Shown here: piece after piece, positions 25,001-35,754 of the stretch | Position numbering within the stretch: the stretch's first letter is position 1 | Layout: every line of letters begins with the position of its first letter | Origin: Mesostigma viride | Taxonomy: Eukaryota; Streptophyta; Mesostigmatophyceae; Mesostigmatales; Mesostigmataceae | NCBI GenBank assembly: GCA_009746045.1 | Contig: RPFO01000764.1 | Span: forward strand, 254,501-318,500 | DNA length: 64,000 bases | Reading direction: 5' to 3' | Made by a program: the position numbers and the translations under genes | The notes under the pieces: generated by a model | Databases searched by the model: none | What the model was told of the DNA's origin: nothing | What the model saw: the letters and a program-made list of their open reading frames with translations, nothing else

Positions 25001-25192
25001 GCTGTCATCGTGTGCTACGTGCTGCCCATCGTCATCCACCTGAGGCTGCGGCCACCGCCAGCAAAAGAACCAGACGCGTGGCTCTTGCGGCGCGCGGCAG
25101 GTTGGATGGGGCACTATGCGTGGCCCTGGGCGATCATGGGCGTGGGAACGGCGATCTCAATCGGCAGCCTATATGTGGGGGGGATGGGCTAG
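22084..25192 (+). CDS. Amino acid/auxin permease family transporter (AVT/SLC38-like)
   Basis: Three exons, 22084-22512, 23162-23529 and 24571-25189 plus stop, join in phase to 472 aa, a normal length for the AAAP family (10-11 membrane helices). Exon 1 has a ~75-residue polar N-terminus, then the first helices with ASATCTLSLFLVGSAVLPIP, where this family has the G-x-G-[IV]-L-x-[IL]-P substrate-site signature. Exon 2 adds helices (ILLYGSLCANMSITSDLALV). Exon 3 starts at the conserved turn YSSYMQPVVLPMLREM, equivalent to the 'F.CH....i..El' segment of SLC38/AVT proteins. It then carries helices including FSAFIYLLVGIFGFLDFG and LLASLSVALVISDVASVFTF. The product likely moves neutral amino acids across the vacuolar or plasma membrane; substrate and membrane are inference. 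Both introns are strongly C/T-rich. The ATG at 22084 is the first in frame. Confidence 0.88.
22513..23161 (+). other. Transporter intron 1 with C-rich tract
   Basis: GTAGGA donor and CCCCGCAG acceptor. The last ~180 bp are almost pure C/T (CCCTCCC, CCCCCAT blocks), forming an extended polypyrimidine tract. Confidence 0.85.
23530..24570 (+). other. Transporter intron 2 with CT-rich tract
   Basis: GTAACT donor and GGCCCACCAG acceptor. 24350-24480 is a CTCTCCCTCTCTC-rich microsatellite-like tract about 90-220 bp before the acceptor. Confidence 0.85.
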
Positions 25193-25452
25193 ACATTTGC
25201 ACCTCGAGCAGGGCATCATCCTGCCAAGTGCACAACAGTTCCATTCCTCTCCATTTGGAAAATGCCCATTGGTATGTATGGGACGAATCGGTGTTTGTAG
25301 GAATCTTTAATGTGCCAGTAATGTGCCCCGTTGAGTTGTTCATAAGGGGCTGTCCTGTGAAGCGACAAGCACATGCTCTTGTAAAGGGGGAGTATCCCTT
25401 TGCGCATTTCTAAGAGGTGATCATGCATCGACGCACTCTACACGTGTGCTTT
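25193..25452. other. 3' flank of transporter gene
   Basis: No gene is seen. It presumably carries the transcript's 3' UTR; no clear polyadenylation signal was recognised. Confidence 0.4.
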
Positions 25453-25463
25453 TAGTTAATTAA

Positions 25464-25906
25464 TCGTGCCTCAACATGACGATACACGCCGGCATACTGG
25501 AAGGGGGCCGTCATCTACGTTGACCACAAGCCCTGGCAGGCGCCCCCTGCCCCAGCGACCCCAGCACATAGCCTAGGGGGATAGCGCCCCAGCCTAGGGG
25601 AATATATAACAGTAGTGTAGAATATGAGTAAGGCTCAGCCGACGTGGCTCACGCACATGTGCATGTATGCCTATGATGGGACCCACACCACATGCCATGA
25701 CGCATTAGCTTTAGAATAATATGATCATGCTTTGCTCATGCAGAGAGGTACTCTCTGCTGATATGTCATGCCCTAGCTGTTGCCTAGGACTCACAATCAT
25801 CTTCCACCCCATGTCCGCACCTTAGCTGCTGGAATACATGGCCGTGCAGGTGCACCTTGTGCACTCAGAGTAGGTGGCTGCTTACCTCCCCCACCTGCAG
25901 GTTAAT
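25464..25906 (+). mobile_element. 5'-truncated copy of the ORF1-only LINE
   Basis: 25490-25620 matches the end of ORF1 and the start of the 3' UTR of the element at 39015-41017 (for example CACAAGCCCTGGCAGGCG and GGGGAATA...CAGTAGTGTAGAATA). As there, the 3' UTR follows ORF1 directly with no ORF2. TAGTTAATTAA occurs at both ends (25453-25463 and 25907-25917) and may be the target duplication, although it is low complexity. Confidence 0.65.
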
Positions 25907-26000
25907 TAGTTAATTAAGACCATAACTCCGTTGGGAGTGTATGTAACACATAGCCAGGCTGCTCAAGAGGGGGCATATGGTTTGTAATACATTCTGTGTT
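25905..26000 (-). mobile_element. LINE 3' terminal fragment, minus orientation
   Basis: On the - strand it reads CCATATGCCCCCTCT..., GGCTATGTG, ACTCCCAACGGAGTTATGG and then an AATTA tail. This is the conserved 3' end of the half-LINE family. It lies tail-to-tail with the copy at 25464-25906. Confidence 0.65.
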
Positions 26001-26916
26001 TCCATGGTGTTTCGACTTCTTAAAGTTCACATGTTTATTCATTCCGAACACCCGGACTCTCGGCTAAACCGAGATTTGTGCAGACCTTTATTGGGTAGCT
26101 CCGGGCATGATGGCGCCTGCAAATAGCGTAAGCGTGACCGTGGCTATCAAGGAGACAACCAGTGGCTATTGCTACGGTATGCTGTATTTTTCTGTAAATG
26201 GCCTCTGCCACCGGCTCAATAGCGCTTGCAGGCGTAAGTATATCGTGTTTCTACCGGCCTAGTTTCTGCTAGTTTTCCAATTATTTCTACCGACCTCTGC
26301 CCAGCCTTTCGATCTAAGACCGCCATCCTACTCGTCGTTGCTTGCATGTCAGCCATAGCAGGTTGCAGTTGTGCAGTATTTAGGTGCTGTATACGTCGTC
26401 AAGCCGTGCAATATCGTGAGGATTGGATGTTGATGGTTTATACTGCGTTGGTTGTGCAAGAAGATCAGCTAGGTGCCCATAATCATGGTGTATAATCATG
26501 TGTTGTTAGCATCTTGCCACCATTTGCTAGCATGCATTCTAGCGTCATCTTTGCCTGCATGTAAGCTCATGGATCACTCTTGAAACCTATCCAAGCCTTG
26601 CATTACACGTGCCTCTTTCTTTCAGTATTGCACGCGTTATGGAATGAAAACCCAGCACCTCCCTTCCCACGAGGCATGTGCTCAACACGTTGTGAGAGCG
26701 GATGATGCTTTGGCTATGGCTGCCTGATCGATCAGTCATACTAGGTCATCCAGTCATGATGTTTGATGCATGTTTGATGCTGTATAACTTATACAACACC
26801 TATTTTCAACGTTTCGACCCTCCATGCAAGCTCACTATGGCCCCGTTAATGGGGCTCGTGTCGTTGCGTCATGTTGTGAAGGGCTCTCATTTTTCCCACT
26901 GCGCGTTGTACTGCGT
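26001..26916. other. Spacer, no gene seen
   Basis: AT-richer than the surroundings, with only short ORFs and no recognised motif. Confidence 0.4.
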
Positions 26917-27036
26917 TGTGTTTGTGATTAAATTAAAATTAAATTAAATTATAACATGCCTCCGTTGGGAGATCATGTAGCACATATTCCATGATGGATG
27001 GGTGGAGTGGAGGAAGCCGGGTAATCGAACTAACCT

Positions 27037-27082
27037 AATTAATTAATTAGACTCGTGCTCCCGTTGGGGAGTCACGGAGCAA
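27037..27082 (-). mobile_element. 46-bp LINE-end insertion with its own duplication
   Basis: The insertion (on the - strand TTTTGCTCCGTGACTCCCCA... ending in an AATTA tail) interrupts the 3' UTR of the reverse-transcriptase LINE. The same UTR at 10181-10387 lacks it. It is flanked by AACTAACCT at 27028-27036 and 27083-27091. It matches LINE ends near 46650-46690 and 50900-50945. Confidence 0.75.
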
Positions 27083-27129
27083 AACTAACCTAACTCTAAG
27101 CTATCTAGGCTAGAAAAAGCCTGACTACA

Positions 27130-28591
27130 CTACTCATCAAAACGCCTCCTCCTCTTGGGGGGAGGTGGCTTGCCCACAGGGTCTGGCGTGTGAGCCTTGA
27201 CAATCTTCTGCCACCGCGTCTTGTCCTGCATGGCAGTCCAAAGACGGGAGAGAGAGTGGATGCGGTATTCAAACTGGGCTGGGACCAGTAGGTCATCCAG
27301 CAGCACCTGTACGTAGTTCGTGACAGGTTTCCCTACCCTTTTGGGAATGCCCTTGGGGCCAGGCCAGGTCAGAATGTGCCGCCCTGGCTGGCCAAGCCGC
27401 TGGGGGCCTGCCAGACCAAGGGCGGTGTCGACCTGGCTGGTGCGAGCAAGATGTCCTACAAATGCTATCCTACGCTGCCTAATCTCGTCCGAAATACGAG
27501 GCATACCATGATACAAAGACTCTAATGACGGGCGCTTGGAAAACCCTACGTTAAGGACCTGTCGGAGCATCCTGTAAACCGTGCCGTTGAGCTCAGCTGC
27601 CAGTGTGGGTGTGAGTGTCCACGCCTCGGCGCCATACGTGAGCACCGTGAGGACGAGGACCTTGAAGAGCATGCGCTTGCGGTGCTCGCCCAGGCCCTTC
27701 GAGCGCCAGTAGGTGTTGAGCGAACGGAGCCTGGCCCAGCTAGCCAGGCCGATGCGGGTGTCCACATCGTCTGCAGTGTCAGGGAGCCAACTCCCCAACA
27801 GTTTGAACCGATCGCGGAACGGGACCGTCGTCCCGTCGAGCAGGCGCGGCAGCGGCGGTGTACTGGAGGCCCCAATCACCATCGCCTCAGTTTTGACACT
27901 AATCTCCAACCCCACCGCCCGCGCCTCCAGGCCCAGACAGTCCAGCCAGGTCTGAATGTGCTGGGGGCGCGCGATGAGGGTGGTGTCATCCGCATAAATC
28001 ACTGGCCGGGTCGGCCAGGCGGTAGCCAGGTTTAACCCCGCCGTGCGCTCTCTCGTTAAGGATGTCCAAGCCTGGCTCGAACCCCTTAAGAGCAGTAAAG
28101 CGCGCACGTGCCCGGCACATGACGTGATCTGCACGACAATAATGAACAGGTATGGGGACAGGACACAACCTTGCCACACCCCGTGGTGAAGGGGGAATGG
28201 TGGGGTGGTGCCTTCCGCAGTCCGCACTACTGCGCCTGTGAGCCCTCATACAGTCGACGAATGGCAGCAATAAACGCTGGGGGCACCCGATCCAGAGCTA
28301 GGATGGCCCAAAGAGCCTCCCAGAGGACCGTGTCAAAAGCCTTGATATAGTCCACAAAAATGAAGACCAGCGGCAAACTGTCAGGGCAAAGGCGACGCAC
28401 CTCCTCCATCAACCGGCGCGCGACAAACACAGCCATGACAGTGTTACGACCACGACGGAAACCCATCTGAGACTCACCCAGGTGTGGGTCCAGCGCGGTG
28501 CGGAGCCTGTGCATCATCATGCGCATGAAGACCTTCAACGCGCGGCGCTAGCTCTGGAGGCAGACACCCCGGTAGTTACCGGGGTCAGCAG
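27130..28591 (-). pseudogene. LINE ORF2 reverse transcriptase, C-terminal half, broken
   Basis: Successive blocks match non-LTR reverse transcriptases: GFRRGRNTVMAVFVARRLME, then FVDYIKAFDTV (first catalytic Asp). After a frame change near 28228 come HGVWQGCVLSPYLF, PVIYADDTTLIA (catalytic YADD), KLLGSWLPD and TYGAEAWTLT. The C-terminal part has a basic tail ending in FDE at a stop near 27136. An internal TAG (about 28553) and the frame change make it inactive. The YGAEAW block after the thumb is typical of L1/RTE-like elements of plants and protists. A downstream endonuclease-like or CCHC domain was not seen. Confidence 0.92.
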
Positions 28592-28611
28592 CAGAGCCCT
28601 GTGTTTGTGAT

Positions 28612-29270
28612 GCTAATGAAAAATAGCTCCAGTGGCCCAATGGGCCTGAGTTTTGTTCCACAAAGCCTGCATATGTTGCCCATAGCTCGTGCAAGAAGCC
28701 AGTTTTTTTTCATGAACCATTTGTGAATAAGCACATGACTTGTGACCTAGGGTCAACAAATCGCGGTCATGGTCAGACCCCCCTGTATTCAAACCAGTGT
28801 ATTCTGACCAGTGTATCTCTCTAATGAATCAGCATGTTGTAGGTCTGAGTAGCTAAAAAAAAACTTTGATTTATGGGCTTTCAGGAAAGTATATACATGA
28901 CCATGAAAAAAAAATTTCCATAGGTGCTATATGCGTTCTCAAAAAAGCTTACAGCGCGATATATCGCGTTCTAATTAAAAAAACACGGGTTAATATACAC
29001 AGTTGTGTGCCTTGATTGTTGCCCCTGAACTACATGGATCATTTGATCACCATGCCCGAATCCACGCTGGCGGAACCCAAACGACTCGTGCGACATGCAC
29101 CGAGCACCTGCATGACTTGTGAAATACCCCGAAACACGGGCATGCCTCCCCAGAACATGCCTTCCCAGAAGCACTGCCGGCTGACACGCACGGCCAGCAT
29201 GCCGCGCTGGGCACTTGTTCGCTGTGTCGGGCACTAAACAGCCCACTCATCGTGCTGGGCCAACTACAGC
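28612..29270. other. Spacer, no gene seen
   Basis: Contains several A/T runs (AAAAAAAA near 28857 and 28906) and no supported ORF. It should include the terminator region of the leftward gene ending at 29271. Confidence 0.4.
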
Positions 29271-32200
29271 TCACTCAGTGCCTTTGTCCCAGTAGAGGTC
29301 CCCGCACACCACCTCGAGCAAGGAGAGCTGCTCCACGTGCTCCCACAGCTGCTGATCGGTGCGCTCCACTTTGTGGCCCATCATCTCTACGTGCTTGTTC
29401 GCCGCTTGCAGGCCCTGGTGGGTCAGAAAGAGGTGGTGGGTTGGTGTGGTCACAGGCCCATCCGCGGTGGTGGGTGGATGCGAAAAAGAAAGGTGACCCA
29501 AGGAAGCCAAACCGTCAGCGACGAAAAGAGCCCATGAATTGTGGGAATGGGTAAGGTCATGCACGTTGGTCCAATTTGTGTTTTTGTACTGCTGTCTGGT
29601 TGCACACTGCAGTAGATAGCCAAGCTGTGTGTATCCGGTAGGCGGGGATTACACCGACCATGCGGACAGGAAAAAGAGACATACATGCTGGATCGCCATG
29701 GGCAGGTGCATCAACGATATTCACACATGATCTTTCCCCATGGACCAGGGTGGCTGCGAGAGATTGCAACAACCCCAGCTGCCATCTCAGGTAACCATCT
29801 CTAGCTGGTTGGCAGCCAGCCGGCCAGTGGCAGTGAGCAATATACAGCGCAGGGCATTCTAACCAAGAGGACGCGGACAGCAGGCCCAGGAAATCCCCGC
29901 TGACATGCCAACCCTGTCTCATGAGTATATCAATAATTATCAATAACAATTCATTAAGTAATTAGTCACGCGCTCATGAAGCTATGACTGGGCAGCAGGC
30001 AACCGGGCATGAGCGGGCAGCACCAGCAAACACGCTAATGTGGATAATTGTGCGCGCGCAAAAAATGAGCTTGTGGGAACACTTTCACGTCCTCCCACTC
30101 ACCCATGTGTGTGCATGAGAACCGGGGGGAAACCTTGGCACAGTAGGGGTAATTCATCGTACTATTTGTGCCTGCGACCATGTGACTGCACCTCGATGAT
30201 ACCGAGCTACCCTAGGGAGCGGCGGCGCGGCGGCGGCGGCTACCACAAGTTCCCTTCCCGTGGAGCATCGAGTGCTTTACATGCACACGTTACACGCATT
30301 CGTACCTTGACAATGTCATCCAACTCGCCGGCCGTGCGCTCAACCTCGTCCTCCAGAACACCCACCTCGTACGCAATGTCCAGCATCTGAGGTGATGAGT
30401 GGGCGGGTGTGTGGGTGTGTGGGTGGGTGGGCGGGCGGGCGGGTGGGCGGGTGGGTGGGTGGGTGGGTGGGTGGGTGGGTGGGTGGGCGGGCGGGCGGGC
30501 GGGCGGGTGGGTGGGTGGGTGGGTGGGTGGGTGGGTGGGAGATAGCCGTGGTGTGGGAGGAAATACGGCGATACCCATCGTTAGACAGAAGGGTGGCCAT
30601 GAACCATGGCGTGTGGGGTGGTTGGAACAGAGAAAAGCTACGGATCAACCGTCCAGCATGGGGCCAGCTGCATCATGGCACGAGTGCTTGCCCAGTTGAG
30701 TCCATCCGCACGGGCAGCATCTATGGCATACTCAGTTTATACAAGAAGATCCGCAGTATGCGCGGCACACGAGGCATACACGACACATGCAGCGCACTTC
30801 TCACGAGGCATCCTACCTGGTCAGACGTCGCACGCAGCGGGCTGGAGCCGTCAAGGGGCGCACCGCCCCGGTTTCCACCCCGTGCGAGCCGGCTGACCAA
30901 CACCGCACGCTCGAGTCTCAACTGGAACTCCTCGCTGCCGTCATCATCCCCCGCGCCCAGGCCGACCCCTCCCGCCGAGATGCTCATGGGCGCCGAGGAC
31001 CCGCCCGTCATCGACAAGGATGTTGCCGATGATGCCGCCGAGGAGGGCGCCGCGTGGTCGGCTCCGTTGATGATGCCCGTGAGCATCGCGTCGTGGCGTC
31101 CGATCACCTCCATCGTGTGGCTGGCGTTGGCGAGCCGGGTCTCGAGGTCGAACAGCGACCCGCACAGGTCGAGTGCCTCGACGCGCTCCGACAGGCCGCG
31201 CACGCGCGTGTGCACCTGCTCCAGGACCGCGGTCACGCTGGCCACCGCGTCATCCAGGGCCGCGCGGTCCCGACGCAGCTGGGGGTGGGAGGAGGGGGGA
31301 TGCGTGAGGGGGATGAAGAGTAGGGGTGGGGTGGAGGGGGTGAGTGGAGGATGGGGGGTGAAGGAGAGTGTGGGTGGGTGGACTTAGGGAACGAGAGTAG
31401 GATAGAGCGTGGGGAGCGATTGAGAGTTTGCATCATAGGACACCCATAACTATTGATGAATGCTGAAGTTCCCAGATGTTGCGATGTTGGCAACATTGCC
31501 ATGTTAATGCTTAATGGAGAAGGGCCGAGGAGGCAAAAGTATGGGGACCCTTTTTGTTAGCATCACATCAGTGTGAAGATGTTTCGACAACAGTGATACA
31601 AAGAGAAAACATGGAAGGGCCGATCCACGCCGACAGATGCCGAAATACCTGGCAGGAGAACTGACAGGTGCCCACCCTTTGCTTCCCCACACAACTACCC
31701 TGCCCATGCTACCCCATACCTGCTCTCGCCAACCCCATATCTGCTCTCGCCAACCGATTAGCCTGCTCTCGCCAACCAATTAACCTGTTGCGAAATTCTG
31801 ACAAAGGTCATATGTTCGACTCCTTGCAGGTGGCTTCTAAGCTTTCTTATTTTATGTGTTCCGCGGCATCTCAGGTTTGGGCAGCTAGCGTTTTCACGTT
31901 TGTTGCTTTCTGACAACAAAACTTACCTGCTCTCCCTAACCGATTAACATGCTCTCCCTAACCAACAAAGCTGCTTTCCCTAACCAACTAAGCTGCTCTC
32001 CCTAACCAACTAAGCTGCTCTCCCTAACCAACTAAGCTGCTCTCCTCAACCCAGCCATCCCTTCCCCCCCCCCCCTGCATTCTCGCGACCGCTCCCTGGT
32101 CCCCTACATTACCTCGTCCCCACCGCCAGCCTACCTGGTCCAGGTTTTCCACGTGGAGGCTGCAGTTGTGTATCCGTTCCTCGTCCTCGCCTGCCTGCGC

Positions 32201-34050
32201 AGCCACGCGCGCCACTGCCTGCTCCAGGTGCACCGGCAGCGGGTTGCTGGCCAGCACGGCTGGAGGGGGGGGTGACGACGAACAAACATGAGGGGGGGGG
32301 GGGGGGGGGTTATGGGGGCAAGGATGCATGCACGCAAGGCACGAGGTGCATGCACGCATAGGCGGGGATATCACGCCAGCCAATCAGCTGCATAATTAAA
32401 CACAGTGCAATGAGACGCGAGGTGCGGAGAAGCTAGGAGGCTAGCCCCGAGCCAAACGATGCACGCGAAGGCATGGGCAAACCACTGTGACAAAGCGCAT
32501 GTAAAACCCATAGAAGCAACACATGCGTGTATCATGCAAGACGATGCCCACCCAAATCTGGCCGCTGAAGCAAACTCAATAGAGGTTTCGTCAATCCTCT
32601 CAGGCCGACTCTGCAGCATACCGCATCAAGCCCATGAAGCAGTTGCCCACAGCCAGCAGCAATTGGAGCCAGAATAGAAAACGAAGCAAATGAAGCCACG
32701 TTGCAACCGAGGCCTGTCCATGTTTCTGCCCATCAACCTCCCTCCCTCCCTCCCACCCCCCCACTCAGACGCGAGGTCCCCATGCCATGCCTCACATAAA
32801 ATCCTTCCCCAACAAATGCCTTGCTTGCACCCCCTCCCTCCCCTTCCCTTTGCCCCAGGGTGAGCGGTATGAAGCCTGGTAATTGCATTCCAAACTCAAA
32901 GCCCAACCCCCCTCCCTTGACTCACCAGTGATGGAGTCCATGCGGAACTTGAGGTGCTCGTAGACATACATGCAGGATCCGACGCACTCGTGGGTGCTGC
33001 TGACCAGCGCACGCTGCGAGCTGATGCTGCTGCGCAGCGTGAGCAAGCGGGCCTCAAGCGAGTCGGCCAGCCGCGTGGGGAGGATGTCCGCTTGCGGGCC
33101 GCCCTCGGTGGCTTGCAGCTGCTCAAGGAGCTCTTCTGGCAAACGCAAGCATGGTGCCAAGAGAGCAACCAAGGGGACGACAGCCAACGTAGATGTAATC
33201 CCACAGCAAAATCAACGGGGCATCAATGAAGGGACAACAAATCTAAAGATGCCAAGGCAGAAACCAAGGGGACAACAACCAAGAAAACATCCAATCTTAA
33301 TACATTGCCGATGCATTAAGCAAGGGCAAGCACTCAAGGCCCCCACCAGCGTGCCAGGTGGGTCCGCAAGTCAGCGTTTATCTTCCATGGAGTCATGCAC
33401 GATCACCATATTTTACATGTCTAGCTTATCTACAGTGCTGTCTTGAACCTCGCTTACCATTAGGCTACCTTGGTACTGATGCGTTCATTGAAAAGTGCTG
33501 CAAGATTTCTGCTTCCTTTACCCCCGTCGTTTCTCCATGTATGCATCTGATGATGCCTTTACATTACATGTTCCGATTATAGGGAATGACAGAGGTGAGC
33601 TGTGATAACGTTGTCGTGAAAACAGTGGGCGAATCGCCTTGCTGCCCGATTTAGCAACATACACCCTGCTAGCATGCCAGTGTCGCGGATCGGCATACGC
33701 TACTTCGCTGAGCGACCCGGCTCAACTGTTACCTTCCAGGCATGGCTTGAGCTGATGCGGTACACGCTGTTCTTGCGGGTCTAGGATAGTTTCTCGATGC
33801 CAGAACTATCGGGGTGGGTGGGTGGGGATGAGGGTGGGGCAGATGGAGCAGAAATCACCCACGCCTACTTAACCACTCGTATAATTTGAGACAGCACATA
33901 TTACCACCATGGGCGCTTAACCACCTTGCATTTAAAGGAGCAGACCAAAAATAAGAAAAATTAAACACAAACCTGCAGCGTATTCAGCAGACGGGTGTTG
34001 ACCTTCGGCCCGGTACCTTCCGACTCGCCTTCGGCCAATCGAAACTGCAT
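29271..34050 (-). CDS. Coiled-coil protein of unknown function, six exons
   Basis: Exons, in transcript order: 33973-34050, 32926-33130, 32135-32259, 30817-31278, 30306-30386 and 29271-29414. Each has a GT donor and AG acceptor, and phases (0, 1, 0, 0, 0) match at every join, giving 364 aa plus TGA. The protein is mostly helical with heptad-like Leu/Val spacing: DSLEARLLTLRSSISSQRAL, VASVTAVLEQVHTRVRGLSE, DIAYEVGVLEDEVERTAGEL, then HKVERTDQQLWEHVEQLSLL. A Ser/Gly/Ala-rich loop (about residues 190-215) separates the two helical parts. Order and spacing recall channel nucleoporins of the Nup58/Nup62 type, or small tethering or augmin subunits, but there are no FG repeats and no motif that decides. 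The start at 34050 is the first ATG of the first supported exon; an earlier exon is possible. Introns hold G-rich (on +) microsatellites. Confidence 0.7.
30400..30540. repeat. (GGGT/GGGC)n array in intron of coiled-coil gene
   Basis: About 35 tetranucleotide units of GGGT with blocks of GGGC. On the transcribed strand it is (ACCC)n ending ~14 bp before the acceptor at 30387, so it acts as the pyrimidine tract. The + strand should form G-quadruplexes readily. Confidence 0.95.
31725..32045. repeat. 22-bp minisatellite interrupted by a mobile repeat
   Basis: Units of the type CTGCTCTCCCTAACCAACTA+AG occur three times before 31795 (with CTCTCGCC variants) and about six times after 31920. The intervening ~125 bp is the dispersed repeat described next. 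Confidence 0.88.
31798..31920 (+). mobile_element. Dispersed ~110-bp repeat, copy 2 (SINE-like candidate)
   Basis: Matches 15062-15172 over ~110 bp (TATGTTCGA, GCTTTCTTATTTT, GTTCCGCGG, GCTAGCGTTTTCACGTTTGT). It sits inside a 22-bp minisatellite, as a mobile insertion would. A B-box-like GTTCGACTCC is present. I could not delimit a target duplication. Confidence 0.55.
32281..32311. repeat. Poly-G run, about 18 bp
   Basis: A G run lies in the intron just upstream, in transcript sense, of the 32259 exon. It reads as poly-C on the transcribed strand. Confidence 0.85.
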
Positions 34051-35754
34051 GTTTTTATGGGGCAAGGGGGGGATACGTTAGCAATGGCAAGTTCCTGTTT
34101 GTTTGGAAACACCCTTTCGAAGAGCAATTATTTCATTGGCTGACGTAGCGTTACACACGTACCTTTATTTCTCCGTGGCTGCCCCGAGTTTATATCCATC
34201 TGGCATGATACTTGGGATTTCTTCCCCCGGCAAGTACCACCACCCATGGTAGAAGTGGATGGCGGCACATGGATTACCCGCGACACTTCAGGGATCGCTT
34301 GACAAAATGATGATTGCAATGCTTTGCATGCTAATGGAGCCATTTCTCCTGGCTAGTCTCGCCCTCTGACGATGTTTTAGCCTACGTGAGCAGATCGGCA
34401 TTTGGCTGCCATAATGAAACAAAATTGGGATAGGCGGCAACGTAGCAGTGTTTGCGCGATTCGGACAGGTGGGCAGTGCAGAGGTCGCACTTTCCACGAT
34501 CCGATGGCTTTCACTGATACCCTGCAAAAAGATCCTGCTACCGCTGTAAAAGGCTGCCTCGTCGGGACCTCTCATAGGTGCCTACTTGACTGCCTGCCTG
34601 TCCGACGGTTCAGGATCGCGGAGATATTTGAAGCGCCGCGCCGGAAGATCCAGGCCAGGGGAACCAACCTCCAGGTGACTGAGGTGACCACGATTGCAAA
34701 AACTCTCGCCGCGCCGGTAATCGGTAGTAAGGAATCGGTAATCGGGATCCCAGCACGGCCGTATGCAACGATTTTCTACTGTTAAGGGAGAAATCCCTCG
34801 GCCACTAATGTAGATTCTCTGCTGCCCATGTGCGGCGTGGGACACAACCACAACAACAACAACAAGAATGCTCATCTCTCCCGCCCGATTACTCTCCCAC
34901 CGATGTACGACCGTCAGATGTGTGAATCCAACGGACCGACGGACAGGTACACCCGAGAACCGCACAGATGTAGCCGAAATCCGCACAGATGTAGCCGAAA
35001 TCCGCACAGATGTAGCCGAAAAACCGCACAGATGTAGCCGAAAACCGCACAGATGTAGCCGAAAAACCGCACAGATGTAGCCGAATAGCCTTGTCCAGTG
35101 GAAGTGGAGGCCAAGGAGGCTCGCAGTCCTCCCAGAGCCCTGTCCAGTGGCCCGACATGTTGCATGCTGCATGCTGTCGAATCGCCTGGAGTACCGCACA
35201 TGCTACATGGACCGGCTTGCTGCGGCGCGCCAGGAGGATTTGGAGCCGTCGGATGGGGAGGAGTTGCCCCAACGCAAGGGGCGACGAAAAAACGGGAATA
35301 AGTAGGGCGCACACCATACATTGTGCAGGTGATGTTGTCGGGCGTAATGTACGAGAACTACTGGTCTTGAAATAAAATTTGCGTCCCGGTAGGCCGCCGG
35401 CCGGACTGGTCCACTCTGTACGTTATAGTGTTTGCTAGCGTCCGCGTTCCTCCGGCAGGTTGCCGGCCGGACTGGTAGTTTTTGCTAACATCCCTAATGT
35501 GTACACATAATACAAAACATGGTTCGAACAGTCGATGATAACGCAGTCCAATTCTAACCATCCAACAAAGGAAGAAAGCTGTCGTCAAATGTCAACATGT
35601 TATCACGGTACCTCGTACATATTGGCCGTATTTGATATTTTGATGTACGTTCAAGCAATTTTGATGTTCCACCTGGTTCCACCATCCAGGGCGTGTCCCG
35701 TGCATCAGTCATCAAGTTCCTTGATCCATCACCCACTTTTTAAACGCCCTGTGT
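34051..35754. other. Spacer with minisatellite, no supported gene
   Basis: ORFs here cross the minisatellite at 34957-35085 and look spurious. A repeated GCCGGCCGGACTGGT occurs near 35397 and 35466. No promoter element was recognised. Confidence 0.4.
34957..35085. repeat. 20-22-bp minisatellite, six copies
   Basis: CCGCACAGATGTAGCCGAAA with small length variation (extra A or T) repeats six times. It creates spurious Cys/His/Leu-rich ORFs on both strands. Confidence 0.93.

Larger units (their letters stand above)
26929..28599 (-). mobile_element. 5'-truncated LINE with reverse transcriptase
   Basis: This 1671-bp insertion is bracketed by the 12-bp duplication TGTGTTTGTGAT (26917-26928 and 28600-28611). 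Its 3' tail is an (AATTTA)-type run at the low-coordinate end. Leftward translation starts inside the polymerase domain at DPGNYRGVCLQS, meets a TAG, then reads ALKVFMRMMMHRLR onward. The 5' part of ORF2 (endonuclease) and any ORF1 are absent, as usual for an aborted retrotransposition. Confidence 0.95.

Noticed and set aside
30392-31387. 331-aa + strand ORF over the GGGT array
   Set aside because: Antisense to a phase-consistent - strand exon (30817-31278); its N-terminal half is low-complexity Gly/Trp/Val.
34582-35199. 205-aa - strand ORF with HLCGF repeats
   Set aside because: Driven by the 20-22-bp minisatellite; no domain and no splice support.
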